The notes beneath the pieces were generated by a model. The model made no database searches and was not told where the DNA came from. It saw nothing but the letters and a program-made list of their open reading frames with translations. DNA of 64,000 nt, taken from NCBI RefSeq assembly GCF_014641455.1, contig NZ_BMHT01000002.1, positions 330,595 to 394,594 on the forward strand, written 5' to 3'. This document shows, one piece after another, positions 49,447-56,910 of the stretch (its first letter is position 1; each line of letters opens with the position of its first letter). The position numbers and the translations under genes were made by a program. Source of the stretch: Hymenobacter cavernae. GTDB taxonomy: Bacteria; Bacteroidota; Bacteroidia; Cytophagales; Hymenobacteraceae.

Positions 49447-50220
49447 TTACTTACCAGCCAGTGCTTCAGCTCGTGCTTTCAACCCACGGGCTTCGTTTAC
49501 CTCAGCCGCGGTCTGGTAGTCGTTGATGATCTTATCGTAAGCTTTGATAGCGCCGTCATAGTCTTTGGCCAGCTCTCTCGCAGTCGCTTCCTTCATCAGG
49601 TAACCCGGCGAAAAGTACTCGTTGGCATTCGTGTTAGCTGCCTTCTCGTATAGATCAGCAGCTTCCTTCGTTTTGCCAAGCTCTAGGTTAGCGTCACCTA
49701 GCAAAGCATAAGCACGCGCCTGCACCAGCAGATCGTCGGAGCTAAAGTCTTCCAAGTAATCGATGGCAGCTTGGTACTTGCCGTCTTTCAGCGAAGCTAC
49801 CCCGGCGTAGAAGTTAGCTAGGTTGCCGGCTTTCGTACCGCTATACTCTGAGGCGACTGACTCTAAGCCATCATACTGACCGTCGCCTTTCATGGCTTTC
49901 TTCAGCGAATCAGCCTCCCAGTAGTTCACAGCCTGAAACATCGCTGCCTGGGCTTTCTCATCTTGTGAAGAACGCCAAGTGTAATAGCCAAAAGCACCTA
50001 CTACCGCTAGCACCACCAGGGCCAAGACACCAAATAGCAAGTTCTTGTTGCGACGCAGAAAGTCTTCCGAGTTGGCCAGACGTTCAGCCAAAGCATCTGG
50101 ATCTTCCAGCAACGGGTGCTCCGAGCCAACCGCACCTAGGGGCTGATTCGGGTCGGCAGGCACTTGCGTGGTTTGCTGGCGTGCCGTCGGGCTATTGCGC
50201 GTATAAGGAATCTTCGACAT
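49447..50220 (-). CDS. Membrane-anchored TPR protein (YfgM-like)
   Basis: 257 residues. A cytoplasmic disordered N-terminus (about 1-60, with EDPDALAERLANSEDFLRRN), one transmembrane helix (about 61-80, FGVLALVVLAVVGAFGYYTW) and a periplasmic TPR domain (about 90-250, AKAGNLANFYAGVASLKDGKY-like, LLGDANLELGKTKEAADLYEKA, DYDGAIKAYDKIINDY). The layout is like YfgM/TPR_21 proteins that assist exported protein folding; that role is inference. Stands 52 nt behind pdhA in the same direction. Confidence 0.85.
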   Translation of the reverse strand: MSKIPYTRNSPTARQQTTQVPADPNQPLGAVGSEHPLLEDPDALAERLANSEDFLRRNKNLLFGVLALVVLAVVGAFGYYTWRSSQDEKAQAAMFQAVNYWEADSLKKAMKGDGQYDGLESVASEYSGTKAGNLANFYAGVASLKDGKYQAAIDYLEDFSSDDLLVQARAYALLGDANLELGKTKEAADLYEKAANTNANEYFSPGYLMKEATARELAKDYDGAIKAYDKIINDYQTAAEVNEARGLKARAEALAGK

Positions 50221-50272
50221 TACTTAATTTCAAGAAAGGCGAACCTAGCTTTCAGATTATGTGGGTTAGAGG

Positions 50273-51448
50273 CTAGTCGCGGATATAAGGGTAATCCTGC
50301 TGCACGTACACGTCTTTGAACAGCTCATCGGCAGTCGGATACGGTGAGTTCTCAGCAAACTCCACAGAGGCACTTACTTGTTCCTTGATGCGGTCATCAA
50401 TTGCGGTCAAGTCTTCTTCCGTCGCCATGTTGTGGCTCAGGATCGTGTGCCGCACGGCTTCGATGGCGTCGCGGTGACGGTACTCTTCTACTTCTTCTTT
50501 GGTGCGGTACTTCGCCGGGTCACTCATCGAGTGACCTTTGTAGCGATACGTCTTGAACTCCAGGAAAGTCGGGCCTTCACCGGCACGGGCACGCTCGGCA
50601 GCTCTTGCCACGGCATTGTGCACGTCTTCTACGTTCATCGCATTCACTGGCTCCGAAGGCATATCGTAGGCCAGACCTAGCTTATACAGCTCCGTCACGT
50701 TGGACGTGCGCTGCACCGAAGTACCCATTGCGTAGCCGTTGTTCTCGACTACGAAGATGACGGGCAGCTTCCACAGCATGGCCATGTTGAAGGCCTCGTG
50801 CAAAGCACCTTGGCGCACGGCACCGTCGCCCATGTAGCAAATGCAAAGGTTGCCGGTCTTGTTATACTTCTCAGCGAAAGCAATGCCGGCACCTAGGGGT
50901 ACCTGCGCACCTACGATACCGTGGCCGCCCATGAAGTTCACCTCCTTATCGAAGATGTGCATGGAACCGCCTTTGCCTTTCGAGCAGCCGGTTGCCTTAG
51001 CAAACAGCTCGGCCATGATGGCGTTCGGAGAGGTACCTAGGGCTAGTGGGTGGGCGTGGTCGCGGTAAGCCGTGATGTACTTATCGCCTTTCTGCAGGGC
51101 CGATACGGCACCCGCGGCGCAGGCTTCCTGACCAATGTAGAGGTGGCAGAAACCTTTAATCTTCTGCTGACCGTATAGCTGACCAGCCTTTTCCTCAAAC
51201 TTACGCATGAGCTGCATTTGCTCATACCAAGAGAGGTATTGCTCCTTCGAAAACTCCGGGTTCTCGGGTGATTCAGCTCTCGGCGAACCTGTTGCTTCGG
51301 CAGCTTCTTCGTTAGAAGGCGGCAGCATAGGATCTGGCTGTTTTATCGTATCGGTAGCAGCTGTAGGGTTGTTGGCTCCTTCCTGATTCGACGAATTATC
51401 CGTCGAGTTGGAAGCATTTGAAGCAGCCTTTACTTTCGTTTCCGCCAT
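50273..51448 (-). CDS. pdhA: Pyruvate dehydrogenase E1 component alpha subunit
   Basis: Thiamine-diphosphate-dependent decarboxylation of pyruvate in the PDH complex. 391 residues: the enzyme proper begins near 67 (SKEQYLSWYEQMQLMRKFEE), followed by GFCHLYIGQEACAAGAV, YRDHAHPLALG, GGSMHIFDK, the TPP motif GDGAVRQGALHEAFNMA...ENN and RYKGHSMSDP (phosphorylation-loop region in mitochondrial E1). Residues 1-66 are a Ser/Asn/Ala/Pro/Glu-rich low-complexity extension that is unusual. An alternative start is Met41. The E1 beta partner is not in the window. It diverges from recF. Confidence 0.95.
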   Translation of the reverse strand: MAETKVKAASNASNSTDNSSNQEGANNPTAATDTIKQPDPMLPPSNEEAAEATGSPRAESPENPEFSKEQYLSWYEQMQLMRKFEEKAGQLYGQQKIKGFCHLYIGQEACAAGAVSALQKGDKYITAYRDHAHPLALGTSPNAIMAELFAKATGCSKGKGGSMHIFDKEVNFMGGHGIVGAQVPLGAGIAFAEKYNKTGNLCICYMGDGAVRQGALHEAFNMAMLWKLPVIFVVENNGYAMGTSVQRTSNVTELYKLGLAYDMPSEPVNAMNVEDVHNAVARAAERARAGEGPTFLEFKTYRYKGHSMSDPAKYRTKEEVEEYRHRDAIEAVRHTILSHNMATEEDLTAIDDRIKEQVSASVEFAENSPYPTADELFKDVYVQQDYPYIRD

Positions 51449-51513
51449 TGTGCTCTTGGTTGTTCGCGTTTGGGATGCGAAAATACGTAAAAGGATTGCA
51501 ATTCCGAACCTGA

Positions 51514-52620
51514 ATGATTCTCGAAAGTCTACACCTTCTGTTCTTTAAGAATTACGACGAAGCCAACCTAGGCTTCTCGCCACACATTAACTGCTTCGTA
51601 GGCGACAATGGCAGCGGTAAGACGAACCTGCTAGACGCTATCCATTACCTGTCGCTCACGAAGAGTGCATTCACTCCTACTGATACGCAAAGCATCAAAC
51701 AAGGGGCGGAGTTCTTCGTGGTAAAAGGGAAGTTTCAGGTTCCGCTCGCTACCGTCGAAACGATTCAGTGCAGCCTGCGCCTGGGCCAGAAGAAAGTCGT
51801 CACGCACGACAAGCAGCCTTATGACCGGATAACGGAGCACATCGGGCGCTACCCGGTTGTACTGATCTCTCCTTATGATACGGACCTAATCCGGCAAGGC
51901 AGCGAGGACCGACGCAAGTACTTCGACAGCCTCATATCGCAGCTAGACCAAAGCTACCTAGAGTTGCTTATGTCGTACTCGCATCTGCTGCGACAACGTA
52001 ACTCGCTGCTGAAGCTAGCTGCCGACCGCCAGGGCTACGACCGCGACTACCTGTTAGTTTTAGATGACCAGTTGGCTCCTCTGGGCGAGCAGCTCGTGCA
52101 GTTGCGTCAGCAGTTCCTGGCCGATTTCGTCCCGATTTTTCAACGGCACTACCGTCAGCTTGCGGATAGTCAGGAGGCCGTGACGCTGGACTATAAGAGC
52201 CAGCTACCGGGTGCTGACTTTGGCCAGCTGCTACGCCTTAATGAGCGGAAGGACCTAGCCTTGCAGCGTACTACCACCGGCCCGCACAAGGACGACTACG
52301 TTTTCCTCATGGATGAGCTATTGGTTAAGAACTATGGTTCGCAGGGGCAGCAGAAGTCGTATGCTATTGCGCTCAAGCTAGCGCAATTCGAAATTATTGC
52401 TGCCCGTAAGCAGCACAAGCCCATCCTGCTGCTGGACGACATCTTCGACCGGCTCGACGAGAAGCGCATCACGCGGCTCATGCAGCTTGTGGCTGACCAG
52501 ACGTTTGGGCAGGTGTTCCTGACCGACACCCACTTGGAACGAACCGACAGAATTCTTAGTGGCGTCTCGGAGCAAATAGCTCGCTTCCGGGTGGAAAACG
52601 GCAAAGCTTATCTGCTATAG
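51514..52620 (+). CDS. recF: DNA replication and repair protein RecF
   Basis: ABC/SMC-like ATPase that loads RecA at gaps. 368 residues: Walker A GDNGSGKTN at about 30-38, LSLTKSAF, RKYFDSLISQLD, TGPHKDDYVF, signature SQGQQKSYAIALKLAQ, Walker B PILLLDDIFDRLDEKR and the D-loop. The N-terminal MILESLHLLFFKNY is standard. It diverges from pdhA and is followed by a DciA-like gene, an arrangement seen near replication genes in many bacteria. Confidence 0.96.
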   Translation: MILESLHLLFFKNYDEANLGFSPHINCFVGDNGSGKTNLLDAIHYLSLTKSAFTPTDTQSIKQGAEFFVVKGKFQVPLATVETIQCSLRLGQKKVVTHDKQPYDRITEHIGRYPVVLISPYDTDLIRQGSEDRRKYFDSLISQLDQSYLELLMSYSHLLRQRNSLLKLAADRQGYDRDYLLVLDDQLAPLGEQLVQLRQQFLADFVPIFQRHYRQLADSQEAVTLDYKSQLPGADFGQLLRLNERKDLALQRTTTGPHKDDYVFLMDELLVKNYGSQGQQKSYAIALKLAQFEIIAARKQHKPILLLDDIFDRLDEKRITRLMQLVADQTFGQVFLTDTHLERTDRILSGVSEQIARFRVENGKAYLL

Positions 52621-52636
52621 CTGGAGGGCTAGGTCG

Positions 52637-52644
52637 TATCTTTG
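52637..52644 (+). promoter_or_regulatory. -7 box candidate for the DciA-like gene
   Basis: TATCTTTG fits TAnnTTTG exactly, 46 nt before the TTG start codon and right behind recF. No clear -33 element is seen. Confidence 0.45.
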
Positions 52645-52690
52645 TGCAGTCTCCCTGTAGGAGGCTGCGCGTGTATAGTACCTATTTGTT

Positions 52691-53008
52691 TTGAAAAAAC
52701 CCAACTCTCCCGAAAACTCCCGTCGTGCGGATATCGTGCCGCTGAAGGATGGAATTACGGCGTTGCTGAAAGCTTATCGCTTGCAGGGTAAGCTGAACGA
52801 GGTAACCGTCGTATCGAGTTGGGAGAGGATCATGGGTAAGGCTGTGGCGCTGAAAACCCAGGAAGTTTACGTGAGCAATCATAAGCTCTTTGTCCGGCTC
52901 AGCTCGGCCCCACTCAAGCACGAGCTTGTGATGGCAAAAACGCGCGTTGTAGAAATTATCAACGCGGAGATTGGGGAACAGGTGATTCAAGAAGTCATCT
53001 TCCTATAA
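52691..53008 (+). CDS. DUF721/DciA-family protein
   Basis: 105 residues of DUF721, which includes DciA, the loader or partner of the replicative helicase in bacteria without DnaC. Visible family features: ITALLKAYRLQGKLNEVTVVSSWERIMGKAVALKT and LFVRLSSAPLKHELVMAK. The start codon is TTG: the frame is closed upstream and the next Met would cut into the conserved domain. It follows recF but has its own promoter candidate. Confidence 0.9.
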   Translation: MKKPNSPENSRRADIVPLKDGITALLKAYRLQGKLNEVTVVSSWERIMGKAVALKTQEVYVSNHKLFVRLSSAPLKHELVMAKTRVVEIINAEIGEQVIQEVIFL

Positions 53009-53309
53009 ATCCCATCTTAGCTGATTGGCGCTTTCATCCGCCTTTTCCGCCTGTGAGGTTCCCGACCTCTTTGCTGCGGGTTCTCTAGCTAAAACCTAGG
53101 TTTATACTTTCATCCCAGCGTTCCGTTCGCAGCTTCCTTTCGCTTGCATGGAATTGCTAGGCAGCATCTGGAAGAGAGTGGTTCGGCTTTTCGCATTGTC
53201 ACTGTTCTTTCGCTGGGGAAGACCAAGTTGATAGCTTACGGTTTCAAGTGGCGGTTTTACTTATCGGGCTCATGCCTGGTGCCACCAAGCTTCAACTATC
53301 AACTTACTT
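53009..53309 (+). other. Intergenic region between the DciA-like and thioesterase genes
   Basis: 301 nt. It contains a small hairpin GAGGT/ACCTC with a following TTT near 53055-53072 that could weakly end transcription, and one ACCTAGGT near 53095. A 75-codon open frame (53144-53371) overlaps the thioesterase start and does not look like protein. No clear promoter box. Confidence 0.45.
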
Positions 53310-53873
53310 ATGTCTTTGCTACCTCCCCCCGACTACCGGCCAGTGTCTTACTCGCGAGTAACGCTCACTGAGCTGATGATTCCTGGCTACGCCAACTTCG
53401 GCGGCAAGATTCACGGCGGCACGCTCCTCTCTCTGATGGACAAGGTTGCTTATGCTGCCGCAGCCAAGCACGCCGGCACTTACTGTGTCACCGTCAGTGT
53501 CGACGGTGTGGACTTCTTACAACCCGTTGAGGTGGGCGAGCTGGTATCGTTGCTGGCTTCGGTTAACTACGTTGGCCGCACGTCCCTGCTGGTCGGTATC
53601 CGGGTCATTGCGGAAGACGTCCGTACGGGCTCGGTAAAGCACACGAACACTTCCTACTTCACGATGGTTGCGAAGAACGAAGCAGGGCAGCCGACGCTGG
53701 TTCCCGGCCTTATTCTAGAGACATCTATTGATACCCGGCGCTTCCTGGAAGCCATCAAACGCAAGGAGCTTAAGCAGCGGTACCAGGAAGATTTTGCGGC
53801 CGCCCGAGAGATGCTGACCATTGATCAAGAGTTGAATTTACTCGAAGGTCAGCGCTGTAAAATTGGGTACTAA
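53310..53873 (+). CDS. Acyl-CoA thioesterase (hotdog fold)
   Basis: 187 residues of the ACOT/YciA hotdog type: TELMIPGYANFGGKIHGGTLLSLMDKVAYAAAAKHAG contains the conserved N-x-G-x-x-H-G-G...D catalytic region; VDFLQPVEVGELVSLLASVNYVGRTSLLVGI and TNTSYFTMVA follow. It hydrolyses acyl-CoA to free acid and CoA, probably with broad range. The last 40 residues are helical and charged. Single gene, converging on the HTH gene across the parS-like palindrome. Confidence 0.93.
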   Translation: MSLLPPPDYRPVSYSRVTLTELMIPGYANFGGKIHGGTLLSLMDKVAYAAAAKHAGTYCVTVSVDGVDFLQPVEVGELVSLLASVNYVGRTSLLVGIRVIAEDVRTGSVKHTNTSYFTMVAKNEAGQPTLVPGLILETSIDTRRFLEAIKRKELKQRYQEDFAAAREMLTIDQELNLLEGQRCKIGY

Positions 53874-53930
53874 CCCTGCTCAGAACCCCATCCCTCCTGC
53901 TTCAAAAAAGCGTCCAATTCTATAAAGCCT

Positions 53931-53970
53931 AAGTGACAGAAATGTTTCACGTGGAACATTTCTGTCACTT
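53931..53970. promoter_or_regulatory. 40-bp palindrome with parS-like core
   Basis: Arms of 20 nt (AAGTGACAGAAATGTTTCAC and GTGGAACATTTCTGTCACTT) differ at one pair only. The central 16 bp, TGTTTCACGTGGAACA (53943-53958), match the bacterial parS consensus bound by ParB, with one asymmetric pair. It lies between converging genes and covers the last codons and stop of the HTH gene. As RNA it would also fold as a hairpin and could terminate transcription. Confidence 0.75.
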
Positions 53971-54351
53971 AGGTCCATACACCTTCAACAGAAGCTCATT
54001 ATACGCTTCCAGCAGGGCTATATACTTCATTTGCAGCCCTAAAAGCTGTTTAACAGGGTCTGAATCAGCAGATTGTAACGCACCCTGCTTCTGTGTTACA
54101 TTATGGTTCAAACTTGATGTTACAGACTGTGACACAAGTGGCAACACTCCTTGCTGAACTGTTGTAAATTCATTAGAGAAGTCGTGTCCTATTATGTCTC
54201 CTATTTTCTTTACAAAGTTGTACTCGAGTGTATCTTCTTTGAATTTACGGTAAATAGTAGGACGCGTAATACCTAGCTCATCAACGATACGTGTGATTGA
54301 GATACCACTGTTTTTGATGGCTTCCTGAAGTATTTCGCCTTGATGCGGCAT
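53965..54351 (-). CDS. Small helix-turn-helix DNA-binding protein
   Basis: 128 residues from the ATG at 54351 (MPHQGEILQEAI); an in-frame ATG at 54393 would add 14 residues. Residues about 4-50 form an HTH (EAIKNSGISITRIVDELGITRPTIYRKFKED) of repressor type. A polar linker follows, and the end (VKQLLGLQMKYIALLEAYNELLLKVYG) is an amphipathic or coiled-coil helix suited to dimer formation. AT-richer than its neighbours. GTTACA/TGTAAC motifs occur in the gene and are dense upstream, so it may bind them (inference). Its stop lies in the parS-like palindrome. Confidence 0.8.
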   Translation of the reverse strand: MPHQGEILQEAIKNSGISITRIVDELGITRPTIYRKFKEDTLEYNFVKKIGDIIGHDFSNEFTTVQQGVLPLVSQSVTSSLNHNVTQKQGALQSADSDPVKQLLGLQMKYIALLEAYNELLLKVYGPK

Positions 54352-54426
54352 GAATTCAGCGGTGTAATATGCTAGGGGTGTAAAGATGCTCAAGCTGTTT
54401 CATTTTAACAAAAAGCTAGGCGTAAA

Positions 54427-54552
54427 AGACACTTGTACAATGTAACGATACAAACACATATGTATCATAATTTTTCAATGTGTAACGTGTTACACATTGA
54501 AAAATACCAATGTAACACGTGTACATGGTACAGATTATTGTTACAAGTGTAT
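54427..54552. promoter_or_regulatory. Array of TGTAAC palindromes upstream of the HTH gene
   Basis: Within 126 nt there are TGTACAATGTAAC, a 36-bp near-perfect palindrome at 54470-54505 with TGTAACGTGTTACA at its centre, TGTAACACGTGTACA near 54511 and TTGTTACAAGTG near 54538. More copies lie inside the gene (54074-54122) and near 54690. It is a good candidate operator for the HTH protein. This, with the following hairpin, makes up the 330-nt gap before the GDPD gene. Confidence 0.6.
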
Positions 54553-54553
54553 A

Positions 54554-54609
54554 CAACAAAGCCTTGGTACGCTCAGAAGCAGGTTTCTGAACGTACCAAG
54601 GCTTTGTTG
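54554..54609. repeat. Long hairpin CAACAAAGCCTTGGTACG
   Basis: 23-nt arms (54554-54576 and 54587-54609) with one mismatch and a 10-nt loop. No T run behind it. It could be a terminator on either strand or part of a structured RNA. Confidence 0.65.
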
Positions 54610-54723
54610 GTGTAAGACACAGGATAGCCGTGGAACTGCTTTGCTTCTTCTAGAGACGAACCTAGGTTTGGAGGGAACCTGGCTCCTGATGTAACAGTAT
54701 GGTCCCGCGTAAAATTCGGTGCT

Positions 54724-55584
54724 CTATAGGCGGTTCAGCAGACGCAACAATCGGTCAGGGTAATCGGTCGTGATGCCGTCGACAGCTAGGTGTAACAGGG
54801 CGCGCATGGCCGCAGGCTCGTTCACCGTCCAGGGCACAATACGCATGTTGTGTGCCCGCACTTCAGCCATAAGCTGCGCATCAACCAAGGGGTACTCGGG
54901 GCCATAAAGCGCCGGGATAAAACCCAGCTCCTGGAGGTGCTGCTGAAACGGTTTGAGGTCTTCTACCAGCAAACCAAGCGGCAGCGCGGGGGCTTGTTCG
55001 CGGGCCGCTTGCAGAGCCCGCTTGTCGAAAGAAATGAACGACGTTCGGGATTCAACACCAGCCGTGCGCACCTCGCCCAGCACCAACTCAACGAAGCGAG
55101 TGGGCGACGGGTGAAAGATAGTATCTCCTTCCAGAGTGCTTTTCACCTCAATACTGTAGCGCACGGGTGCGCGGTTGAGCTCACGCGCACGCGCCTCTAC
55201 TGCCTGACATACCTCCCGCAGCAAGGGCTTGTAAGCGGCTTGCAGGCGCTGTTCCGGAAACCGAAGCTGCCGTTGAAGCCCGCAGTCGCAGCGCCGGATG
55301 TAGGTGTAGGGCAGCTGAAAAAGGTTGAAGCTGGGCTCTTGGTCGGGCATGATAGATTGCCCATCAGCGTCCGAGCAGAGCGTCGCTGAGAGCCATGGTT
55401 CGTGCGACACAACTACCTGCTCATCGGCGGAAATCACGACATCCAACTCCAGCGTATCGACGCCCAACTCCAGTGCGTAGAGGAAAGCCGGCAACGTGTT
55501 TTCGGGGCGCAAGCCGCGGCAGCCGCGGTGGCCGTGCACTTCAAGCTTGAGGTAATTGCCAGCAGAATCAGTAGTTTTTTCCAT
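54724..55584 (-). CDS. Glycerophosphodiester phosphodiesterase
   Basis: Hydrolyses glycerophosphodiesters to glycerol-3-phosphate and an alcohol. 286 residues with the GDPD signature HGHRGCRGLRPENTLPAF (His and Arg of the active site), ELDVVISADEQVVVSHEPWL (metal ligand and second His) and IEVKST; C-terminal VPWTVNEPAAMRALLHLAVDGITTDYPDRL is typical. No signal peptide with the start chosen (55584); the longer frame to 55677 gives a Cys-containing Arg-rich lead that looks non-coding. Confidence 0.94.
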   Translation of the reverse strand: MEKTTDSAGNYLKLEVHGHRGCRGLRPENTLPAFLYALELGVDTLELDVVISADEQVVVSHEPWLSATLCSDADGQSIMPDQEPSFNLFQLPYTYIRRCDCGLQRQLRFPEQRLQAAYKPLLREVCQAVEARARELNRAPVRYSIEVKSTLEGDTIFHPSPTRFVELVLGEVRTAGVESRTSFISFDKRALQAAREQAPALPLGLLVEDLKPFQQHLQELGFIPALYGPEYPLVDAQLMAEVRAHNMRIVPWTVNEPAAMRALLHLAVDGITTDYPDRLLRLLNRL

Positions 55585-55712
55585 ACGCCTGCTACGTAAG
55601 AGCACCGCTCGGGGCCGCCTTGAAAAGCTAGGTTTAGCCTGCCAGAGCATACCTAGGTTTGCTTTAAAGCAGCTCAAATGAAAGAGACTCAGCTGGGGAA
55701 GATAAGCGTGTA

Positions 55713-55746
55713 TTTGGGCCTGATAGCAACCTATATCCTAGCTTTG
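55713..55746 (+). promoter_or_regulatory. Promoter candidate for the DUF2939-like gene
   Basis: TTTG (55713-55716), 22-nt spacer, TAGCTTTG (55739-55746): both boxes match the Bacteroidota consensus. The start codon follows 36 nt downstream. Confidence 0.6.
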
Positions 55747-55781
55747 AGCGTTAGTCAGAGCCTTACCTAAGAAAGCTTTTT

Positions 55782-56402
55782 ATGAAGAAAGTTCTTGTCT
55801 TACTCGTCCTGCTGGGCCTCCTAATTGGCGGCTACTTCTACTATCGGAGCTTGGCGGCAGGCCCAACGTACGCGCTGATGCAGGCCGCAAGAGCCTTTCA
55901 AACGCATGATGTAGCTGGCTTCGAGCAGTACGTGGATGTTCGGAGCGTATCGAGTAACCTCATCAACCAAGTGGCTGATCAGAGCGAAGCGCTGGGTATT
56001 CCTGGCTCTAATAGCCTATTGCTACAAGGCGCGCTGCAAGCGCTCAGGCCACAGCTGGCTGAGGTAGCAAGGCAAGAAGTGCAACACTTCGTGGAATCTG
56101 GCACACCTCCCAATCCTGATCAGCTACCCTCAACCCCTTTAGGAAAGGTTTCGGTGCTGGGTGTTGTGGATAATGTGGTAGGAGCCAGTAGCCGCCTCAA
56201 AGGCATCAAGTACGTGCGGAAGGACGGCGACCAGGCGCTGGTAGGTGTTGAGCTTGCCCAGCCTAGGTACGATACCACGATGGTGATCGAGCTGAAGATG
56301 CACAACGAAGGCGACCATTGGCAGGTGAAGGAAATTGCGAATGCGCGTGAGCTGGTAAAGCGCTTTGCGCAGCTGAAGAAGCAGGAGCTGAATAGTAAGT
56401 GA
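55782..56402 (+). CDS. DUF2939-like membrane-anchored protein
   Basis: 206 residues. One N-terminal transmembrane helix (about 4-22, LVLLVLLGLLIGGYFYY), then a soluble domain on the outer side of the inner membrane: GPTYALMQAARAFQTHDVAGFEQYVDVRSV resembles DUF2939 (a helix-turn followed by the D..F..YVD motif), then helical and beta parts ending in a Lys-rich tail. Function unknown. It has a good promoter and a bidirectional terminator. Confidence 0.8.
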   Translation: MKKVLVLLVLLGLLIGGYFYYRSLAAGPTYALMQAARAFQTHDVAGFEQYVDVRSVSSNLINQVADQSEALGIPGSNSLLLQGALQALRPQLAEVARQEVQHFVESGTPPNPDQLPSTPLGKVSVLGVVDNVVGASSRLKGIKYVRKDGDQALVGVELAQPRYDTTMVIELKMHNEGDHWQVKEIANARELVKRFAQLKKQELNSK

Positions 56403-56466
56403 GCGTAACCTAGGTTCTCTCCATGTAGCGCAACCTTTGATCTTGCTTCCAAAAAGAAATGCGCAC

Positions 56467-56507
56467 AAAAAAGCCCTGTTGCACGATTGCAACAGGGCTT
56501 TAGTTTT
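56467..56507. terminator. Bidirectional terminator
   Basis: 13-bp perfect stem AAGCCCTGTTGCA with its complement, A run on the left and T runs on the right (TTTAGTTTTT). Serves the DUF2939-like gene and the PLDc_N gene. Confidence 0.9.
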
Positions 56508-56523
56508 TAAGTCGATGAGGCAG

Positions 56524-56805
56524 TTACCTTGCTTTGTTTCTACCCGAGATTAGATAATACAATATCAAGCCAAAAGGTACCAAGACAATTATAGTCCATA
56601 TAAGCTTTGTGAAAAGCCCCCAAGACTGTTTGAATATATCTACAATGGTCAGGAATGCTAATATGTAGTAAACAACTCCAAAAATGCTTACTACGCCATT
56701 GCTTTTGACAAGACTAGGACGGCTACATGCCGTAGTAGCAAAAGCCAGTGCAAACGTAGATACAAGAACGGCTAATCGGGTTGAAAGTGAAGCGAGTTTG
56801 TTCAT
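56524..56805 (-). CDS. Small PLDc_N-domain membrane protein
   Basis: 93 residues. The N-terminal signal ends in a lipobox-like TTAC (Cys27), so it may be a lipoprotein or simply have a first helix here. Residues about 38-90 form the PLDc_N domain (phospholipase D-nuclease N-terminal, two helices): YYILAFLTIVDIFKQSWG, KLIWTIIVLVPFGLILYYLISGR. No catalytic HKD domain is present. AT-richer than its neighbours. Function unknown. Confidence 0.8.
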   Translation of the reverse strand: MNKLASLSTRLAVLVSTFALAFATTACSRPSLVKSNGVVSIFGVVYYILAFLTIVDIFKQSWGLFTKLIWTIIVLVPFGLILYYLISGRNKAR

Positions 56806-56910
56806 GGTATGGAGAGAGAAAGTGAAAACTACTTGGGTTTTTACGCACACCTCCCCGAATGGATATAAAACAGAGTGATTATTATACGTAATACATTTAT
56901 AATCAACTGT

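Noticed and set aside
53144..53371. 75-codon open frame between the DciA-like and thioesterase genes
   Set aside because: It overlaps the thioesterase start by 62 nt, has no recognisable domain and odd composition, and lacks a promoter box.
54433..54615. 60-codon open frame in the TGTAAC region
   Set aside because: It is made from the palindromes themselves (Tyr/Thr/Cys/Val-rich) and overlaps the likely operator.
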